DNA of 64,000 bases from Rutpela maculata (Eukaryota; Arthropoda; Insecta; Coleoptera; Cerambycidae), in NCBI GenBank assembly GCA_936432065.2, contig OW386288.2:13938706-14002705 (forward strand), given 5' to 3'. Of this stretch, positions 57,957 through 64,000 are shown piece after piece. The translations under genes were made by a program, and so were the position numbers. Each line of letters opens with the position of its first letter. Positions within the stretch are counted from its first letter, which is position 1. The notes beneath the pieces were generated by a model. It saw nothing but the letters and a program-made list of their open reading frames with translations. It was not told the origin of the DNA and did no database searches.

Positions 57957-59250
57957 TGTGTTTTTGCGAATTTTAAATACGAATTCCTCCCCCACTCCGT
58001 GCGATTAAGCTGAACCAACTTGATAACATGATAAAAGAGAATGGGTGTAATGGAACTGTCAAATTTTTTTTTTTAAAGTTGGTTTCATTTCAAAACCAGA
58101 TCCACGCCGCTATATGCATAGTTTTATATTTAGATTGCGAATGTTTTGACTTGATTATCCTCAACTTAAATTAAAGAAATTTATTAAGATTTTGCTTTAG
58201 TTTTCAAAAATAAATATATTGTTTCAAACGAAGAAAAATTTCTCACGTTGAGCAATTAATACATTCGAATTCCTGAACAAACTGGTATTTTCAAAACAAG
58301 AATATTTTTTTTGTGTGTGCTGGAAAACTTGCTCTGAAATTAAATTTGGTTATTTTTTTGTTGTGATTTTACTACCATTTCATCTAATATTCCCAGGCTA
58401 TCAGCCCCGTTACCCTGCAGTTTGAAAACGCGTAGATGTTCTATTATACATTCCCTACTACCAATATTTTTAAAAGGAATTATATAAATAATTCAGTATA
58501 GCAACTTAAATATTTGGTTTCGTTAAAGTTAAAAATAGCCGTTTCATCGATTTCCTCTAAGTATGGTAAAACTAACAAAGAAACTGAAACAAGTTAATTT
58601 ATGGAGAGAAGCCTTACCGCCTTACATACTAAATTAAACAGAAAACATCTTGATGGAAATAAAAAAAAGACATAGGTTCAGCGTAATGTCATTTTTTATT
58701 TTCTTCCCTATTTATAGATTGCTTGCATGCAACATCCAAGGGTGCCGTAAATCACAAAGAGGTGCCCTTCACTGTTTCCCTTCACAGTACGCCCTTCAAT
58801 TACTGCTGCACGAACAACTCACTAAATAACATAGAGTTTTATTTGTTAAACTGCTATAAAAATACCTATAGGACTTCGGCATTCGTTATACAAATCATTT
58901 TCTGCCGTTCTGGTCAGTTGGATTACTCGCTCGCACGGAAAACTGCAGGAAATAGTCCCGGTTTCCAAGTAAAAACGTCGTGGTTTCTTACTAAAACGGA
59001 ATTAGTCACAGAGGAGCTTTATCGTTGAACTGTAGACATAGTCTAATAAATGGAGATATATAAAAGGGGTCTTACCTTGCAAAAGGTCAAGAAAGTTTAT
59101 ACTTGGCAATCTGGCATAGTTTTTAATTTGACATACTAATGAATATTCTGAGTTTTCGACCCTGGCGCGTTGCCACTCGCGCCGCCACATTGGAAAAATG
59201 GAGCAGAAATAACTCTCTCGAGAAAACCTCATTTTTGCTCAGAAAAATAG
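57957..59250. other. Anonymous stretch
   Basis: Lies between the two palindrome-rich copies. The 101-codon frame at 58723-59028 has no recognised motif, although it is somewhat less AT-rich than its surroundings. Confidence 0.4.
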
Positions 59251-59938
59251 TTTTTCTGAAATCGATCGGCAATGTCTACATTTTAGGCGTGATTTCAGAT
59301 CGAAAAATGCACAATTCCAGTATTTTACTCCGTTGCTAAGAAACTATCAGAAAACAGACCGGAAAAGATCCGTTGCCAAGCAACGATCAACAAAACCGTA
59401 CGGGAATGTTACTTTTACGGCTTAGGCCGGGAATAGTATATTGTGTATTTAGGTGTGAAAGCAATACATTCCCGGACGACGATGCAAATTGTTGGCCGAG
59501 GCGCTAGCCGAGGCCAACAAGCATCGAAGTCCGGGAATGTGCTTTCACACCGAAGTACACATACTATTTTTTCTGAAATCACAATTAATATTATTATAAA
59601 TTAAAGAATCTGTATTAATGCATAACATTTCTTCATTACAATCTAACTGCTTACTAATAAATGCAATTTTAATATGAATTGGTTTGTCTGCGTGTATTTA
59701 TTTACTGTCTAAAATATACGTAAAAAACCGTACGGGAATGTTACTTTCCCGGCCTAGGCCGGGAAAGTAACATTCTCGTACAGTTTTGTTGATCGTTGCT
59801 TGGCAACGGATCTTCTCCGGTCAGTTTTGTGATAGTTTCTTAGCAACGGACTAAAATACTGGAATTGTCAATTTTTCGATCTGAAATCGCGCCGAAAATG
59901 TAGACATTGCCGATCGATTTCAGAAAAAGTAACATTCC
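59251..59938. mobile_element. Palindrome-rich element, copy 2, with unit B at both ends
   Basis: Unit B occurs inverted at 59251-59412 and direct at 59766-59938, so the copy has ~165-bp terminal inverted repeats. They enclose the hairpin unit (59432-59567) and the spacer (59568-59728), both highly similar to copy 1. A 52-bp near-perfect palindrome (59730-59781) with centre ccggcctaggccgg joins spacer and right unit B. No protein is encoded. Confidence 0.85.
59730..59781. repeat. 52-bp near-perfect palindrome
   Basis: gtacgggaatgttactttcc is mirrored by ggaaagtaacattctcgtac about the centre ccggcctaggccgg, with one mismatch. Such a sequence can extrude as a cruciform or mark the joint of two inverted element ends. 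Confidence 0.9.
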
Positions 59939-60005
59939 CGTACGGTTTTTTATGTATATTTTAGACAGTAAATAAATACACGTAGACAAACCAACTCACA
60001 TTAAC
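59939..60005 (-). repeat. Inverted copy of the element spacer
   Basis: accgtacgg / ttttatgtatattttagacag / taaataaatacacg here is the inverse of 59670-59745. It shows a further rearranged copy fused to the right end of copy 2. Confidence 0.8.
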
Positions 60006-61258
60006 AATATACTATTCCGAGATACAATGTGGTAAAGTGGAATATTTTTCCAATTTGTCAAAACATTTTTTCTCTTGAAATCTTATTAATTATTACACAT
60101 TGTTTTGTACTCATTTCCACATCACCATGCTACTTGAAGAATTAGTCACCAACCAAAAAGCAGTAGACAGTAAATATAGACATATCAGTGGATACATTTT
60201 TCCAAAAAGAGTCGTATAAACGTAGTTGATAATTTATTTTTTCTAGAAAATACTCATTTTAGCCCGCTATCGTCCTGCCGGTACGCGTATTTAAAACACT
60301 TGTATTATATGTCATTTTTATTAATTAGAACTAAATTTCATTAGAAAGCGAGGCAGAGTAAAATGCATGTTTTTTAAAGTGATTTCCTCAGTAGGACTAA
60401 TCTACAACACACTGTCCCAAGCAAGTCCAGTGACTGATTCTTTTTGATATCCTAGATAGGCCAGGTTGATCGGGATCAATATCTTGCTGAGAATTTTCCT
60501 CTTCCTCCTTAGTCTCCTCTTCTGTGGCATTATCTTTCAATTAGATAAAGACAAATTAACTGATATCAGTAGTTTCCTCTCCTTGGTCTTCAGAGTCTGG
60601 TAAAACCTGTCTGATTTTCCAGGGTTCATAGCAATGTTTTAAACTTAAATTCCCTGACTTTCCCAGATATTCCAGGATTTTTGTTTTTTCCAGTCTAATG
60701 AGCGAGGAGGGGTTCAACCACATCTTCTTTTACATTTGCACGAGATAAATTTTAATAGTTCTTCAGGATCGGGTTCCATTACGGTTGTTATTGGATAAAG
60801 CCAATTTTACTCCTTTTCTATTCCCATTCTTACGCATTTTGCGACCTGCCGTACCATGGTGGAACTTGGTAGTCTGAAGCGAATGGCGTAGTGCAGCATT
60901 GCTTATAGTGGGTATATTTATCATCCTATTTATGGAAAGGTCTATATTATGCCCCAAAATGCCTATTATTACAGGAGTTAAAACATTTCCGTGAGAAAAG
61001 ACTTTTCCCCAGAAATTTTTATCATCCATTGTATGGTTGAGCACAAAAATAATCCCTTTTCTTTCAGGAGTTTGTATTTTTTAGCCACTGAACAGTTCTT
61101 TAACTTGCGCTGTCGTTTTATTCTTTTGCAAGCAGTAGATAGTGAAGCAGGGATACTTGTCCTGGCTTTTACTGCAGTCTAAAAAGAGGTTTTCTCTTTG
61201 GTAATTCATCAGATCTTCCCTTTCTTAAGTTAAAAAGTTTTCTTTCATCTCTCCCAGA
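60006..61258. other. Stretch with unassigned coding-like fragments
   Basis: The minus strand is comparatively open at 60470-61180. The longest frame is 60763-61044 (93 codons, SNAALRHSLQTTKFHHGTAGRKMRK near its C-terminal half), with acidic EEEE-type codons further downstream (60480-60540) and a basic segment upstream (61080-61180). I do not recognise the family. It could be a decayed element ORF or a gene exon. Confidence 0.35.
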
Positions 61259-62462
61259 TTGTTTTCTGTTGAAAATCAATATACCAAATTGTTGAGCTCT
61301 TTTCCTCATCTAATTAGCACACCCGATTACTTTTTGCCTATTAAACATTCCGTGAAACATTATATAGTTACTGAAGGACATTTACCTTTTAGTCGCCCAA
61401 GACGTTTGGACACTATTAAATTTAATATTGCAAAAAGTGAGTTTGATCATATGGTTAGTTAGGTATTTGTGAACCTTCTTCTTCGTCTGTTGCATCTCCA
61501 TTACATATGGTTGCAAAAAAAGATCTCGACGATTGGAGACCTTGTGGTGTTTACAGACAATTAAATGTTATCACCATACCTGATCGATATCCACTACCAC
61601 ATATTCAAGATTTTAATGCTCAATTATTTGGTTGCTCGGTTTTTTCTAAGATTAACTTAGAGCTTATCATCAGATACCTGTTAACGAAACAGATATTTTC
61701 AAGACTGCGATTACCACTCCATTTGGTTTGTTCCAATTTAGACGTATGCCTTTTGGTTTAAGAAATGCTGCTCAAACCTTTCAGAGATTTATGAACGAAG
61801 TTCTATCACATCTGAAGTTTGTCGTTTATTTAGATGACATATTAGTCGCAAATAAAGATCATGTCGAACATTTACAACATTTACAGATCGTTTTCGAACG
61901 TTTAGAAAGTTATGGGATAAATATTAAACCCTCTAAGTGCGTTTTCGACACAGATCAATTAACATTTTTAGGTCACCACGTCTCTCATAAGGGCATTTCC
62001 CCCACTACTGAGCGTGTTGACATTATCAAAGAATTTCCACAACCTACAACAGTTAAACAACTTCAAAGGTTTTTAGGCATGGTTCATTTTTATCATAGAT
62101 TTATACCTAACCTTGCTGAAATATTCAGCCCTTTACATGCACTAACTACTAAATTGTTACATGACAAAATAAAGATTATAAATGCTTGGTCAACGGACTG
62201 TTCCAATAGTTTTATTAAAGCTAAACAAGCTTTAGTAGATGCTACTGTCCTTGATCACCCTAATTACAACGATGGAGTAACTCTTTCGTTAACAGTTGAC
62301 TGCTCAAATGTGTCCGTAGGATCAGTTTTAGAGCAAACTTTTAACAATGTCTCCATTCCTTTGGCTTTCTTTTCTAAAAAGCTAACTGACACTCAAAAAT
62401 GTTACTCAGTTTTTCAGATATATTTTAGAAGGTCGAGATATTACTTTTTTCACCGATCATAA
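61259..62462 (+). pseudogene. Gypsy reverse transcriptase and RNase H start
   Basis: The frame 61259-61462 has the pre-RT region (HSVKHYIVTEGHLPFSRPRRL). After a TAG, MVAKKDLDDWRPCGVYRQLN continues at 61507. A frameshift near 61660 moves to RRMPFGLRNAAQTFQRFMNE, and VVYLDDILV carries the catalytic YLDD at 61827-61838. FLGHHVSHKGI and LQRFLGMVHFYHRFIP follow, typical of the connection region. RNase H starts with LTVDCSNVSVG (first D present) and PLAFFSKKLTDTQKCYS, but a short deletion then removes the segment bearing the conserved E. Both enzymes would be lost. Confidence 0.88.
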
Positions 62463-62466
62463 ACCT

Positions 62467-63089
62467 TTGGTTTCAGCATTGTTTTCTAAAGCGGAGAGAA
62501 CCCCCAGACAAACTCGTCACTTGGAATACATAGCACAATTTACGAATAACATTAAACACATTCCTGGTGCTCATAACGTCGTCGCAGATACAATGTCTCG
62601 TTTGAACGATTGTTCTTTAATAAATCGAAATTATCTGATGTCTGCTATTAATTCGAATGAATTTAATTTAACGCTTTTGAAAACTGCACAATCTAAGGAT
62701 TCAGAACTTACCATTCAGAACTTACCTCTCTATTACAGTCGCAAGAAAATAAACACAATAAGGTACATTTCTTGTTAAAACAAATTAGTATTGCTTCAAC
62801 AGAGCTTATTTGGTGTAACGTCTCTAATTCTAAATGTAGTCCTTATGTACCCAAAACTTTGCATCATGTTGTTTTTGACATTTTTCATAACCTAATTCAC
62901 GCAGGTATTCGGGTTACTAAAAAATTAATTTCTGATAAATATTTTTGGCCCAGAATGAATTCTGACTGCGCATTATGGACCAAAACTTGCATAAGTTGTC
63001 AAACTTCTAAGGTCAATCGACATACAAAGACTCCGATAGGAAATTCTAATGTACCTAAAGGTCGTTTCACATCCATATGGATCTTGTAG
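62467..63089 (+). pseudogene. Gypsy RNase H end and integrase zinc finger
   Basis: KPLVSALFSKAERTPRQTRH, then IKHIPGAHNVVADTMSRL mark the end of RNase H with its DxxSR motif. A frameshift at ~62775 leads to the HHCC finger: HHVVFDIFHNLIHAGI then YFWPRMN and CISCQ (about 62860-63005). In this family the finger supports integrase multimers. Another shift near 63072 separates it from the catalytic core. Confidence 0.83.
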
Positions 63090-63700
63090 GACCGTTACCT
63101 CCTTCAGAGGGTTATTCTTACATTCTCACCATCGTTGAGCGTTTTACGCGTTGGCCTGAAGCTTACCCCATTTCAGATCGCACTGCCGAGACGGTGGCCA
63201 AAGTGTTGTTTCAAAATTACATCTGTCGCTTTGGCGTTCCGGTTCATATCACGACGGACCAGGGAAAGCAATTTGAATCTAAATTGTTTCGCAAATTTTC
63301 GATTTTAGGATTTCATCGTATTCGCACGACTGCTTACCATCCTCAAAGCAACGGATTAGTGGAAGGTTTCCACCGCTCATTAAAGACTACTTTATTAGCT
63401 AGAGCAAATTCAATTAATTGGGTTTCGGAACTCTCTATTATTTTGTTAGGTTTGAGAGCTATGCCCAAAGTTGACTTACATTGTTCGTCTGCAGAACTGG
63501 TACTTGGTCAAGCATTACGTCTCCCTGGAGAATTTTTTATTAAATCACACGTTCGTACGGAAATTCCTTATTTTCTTAATAAGTTACATGACACTTTTGA
63601 CAAATTAGATTTGACTCTTTCTAGGCCTATCGGAACCAACTTTACGGACTACCGTTTGGTCAGTTTTCCATTATTTCTTTCTTTCTTTTCTTATACTTAA
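63077..63700 (+). pseudogene. Gypsy integrase catalytic core, 3'-truncated
   Basis: The 207-codon open frame starts MDLVGPLPPSEGYSY. The DDE triad is complete: D2 (63080-63082), D61 in ITTDQG (63257-63259) and E96 in NGLVEGFHR (63362-63364), a D,D(35)E arrangement. SSAELVLGQALRLPGEFF near residues 137-154 continues the family. From about residue 190 the sequence (VSFPLFLSFFSYT) no longer resembles integrase, so the C-terminal domain is gone. The core looks well conserved, but it is cut off from its finger by a frameshift and cannot be expressed as a full integrase. Confidence 0.87.
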
Positions 63701-64000
63701 TACTGTGTTTTTACTAACATTGTATTCAGCACCAAGCCTTCTTACGAACCAACTATCTTCAATTTTAGAAACAATTCGAAGCAGGCCAATATTTACATTC
63801 ATTTAGTAACAGTGAAGTGATAGGCAATAGACAATTATTTACACTAATCTAAGATTTGAGAAGCCTTTGTAAAACTTATATTGAATTAGGATTCATTGCA
63901 TGCGCTGATCAAATGCATTTATTGTTATGGTCCTTTTGCAAATGTAGTATAAATGCCATAGAGAAATTCCGAGAATTTCAATAATTTAAATATTTCTTGT
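63701..64000. other. Anonymous end of window
   Basis: AT-rich, no feature recognised. No LTR matching the pol fragment is seen. Confidence 0.4.

Larger units (their letters stand above)
61259..63660 (+). mobile_element. Decayed Gypsy pol region, no LTRs
   Basis: RT, RNase H, integrase zinc finger and integrase core in normal Gypsy order, broken by an in-frame stop (61460-61462), frameshifts (~61660, ~62775, ~63072) and a deletion in RNase H (~62415). It is distinct from the element at 993-5004. No LTR, primer-binding site or polypurine tract lies inside the window. Similarity stops near 63650, where T-rich sequence begins. Confidence 0.88.

Noticed and set aside
1..64000. A new host-encoded defence or biosynthetic system
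   Set aside because: No intact host gene was found; every recognisable coding region belongs to a mobile element, and only one of these is unbroken.

Overview
The window reads as a stretch of a large, AT-rich, repeat-dominated arthropod (most likely insect) genome. The basis is the mixture of element families seen: Ty3/Gypsy LTR elements, Jockey/CR1-group LINEs, an R2/R4-type LINE, hAT, Tc1/mariner-like and Helentron-like repeats. I see no convincing host gene, no functional tRNA or rRNA gene and no CRISPR array. Species cannot be told from the sequence.

The only long intact reading frame is on the minus strand at 1402-4191. It lies inside a complete LTR retrotransposon (993-5004) with two 398-bp LTRs that differ at one base, a 4-bp CTAT target duplication, a tRNA-Leu-like primer site and a polypurine tract. 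Its 929-residue product has a long coiled coil, Gag, a CCHC knuckle and an aspartic protease, then jumps to the zinc finger and the C-terminal end of integrase. Reverse transcriptase, RNase H and the integrase catalytic core are absent, yet the frame is open throughout.

From left to right: 1-992 diverged repeats; 993-5004 Gypsy element; 5355-5529 a MITE; 6531-7229 copy A of a ~700-bp Helentron-like repeat; 7279-7896 a large foldback; 8022-9765 an inverted-repeat pair enclosing a solo LTR; 12441-13107 another foldback; 14.2-15.1 kb a Tc1 remnant and repeat copy B; 16.6-18.9 kb an inverted-repeat element whose end was hit by a hAT copy; 19.9-21.6 kb a TIR-bounded element; 22.3-23.8 kb a second hAT copy carrying repeat copy C; 23.8-24.6 kb a LINE reverse-transcriptase remnant; 24.9-25.3 kb a truncated copy of the ~700-bp repeat.

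The stretch 25.3-37 kb is mostly old anonymous sequence with two LTR pieces, a broken DDE transposase and repeat copy D. Between 37.7 and 49.9 kb lie three decayed LINEs (37.7-38.7 minus, 40.1-43.4 plus, 46.5-48.4 minus), a transposase relic (45.0-45.5 minus) and an R2/R4-type LINE end sitting in a TAA microsatellite (48.6-49.9 plus). At 52.3-54.2 kb two copies of the ~700-bp repeat stand in tandem, the second split by a LINE 3' fragment with a 6-bp target duplication. From 57.5 to 60.0 kb there is a cluster of perfect and near-perfect palindromes. The window closes with a broken Gypsy pol (61.26-63.66 kb).

No operons or pathways are present. The genes relate only through nesting, which gives a relative order of insertions (inverted-repeat element before hAT; hAT before Helentron-like copy C; copy F before the LINE fragment; transposase probably before LTR).
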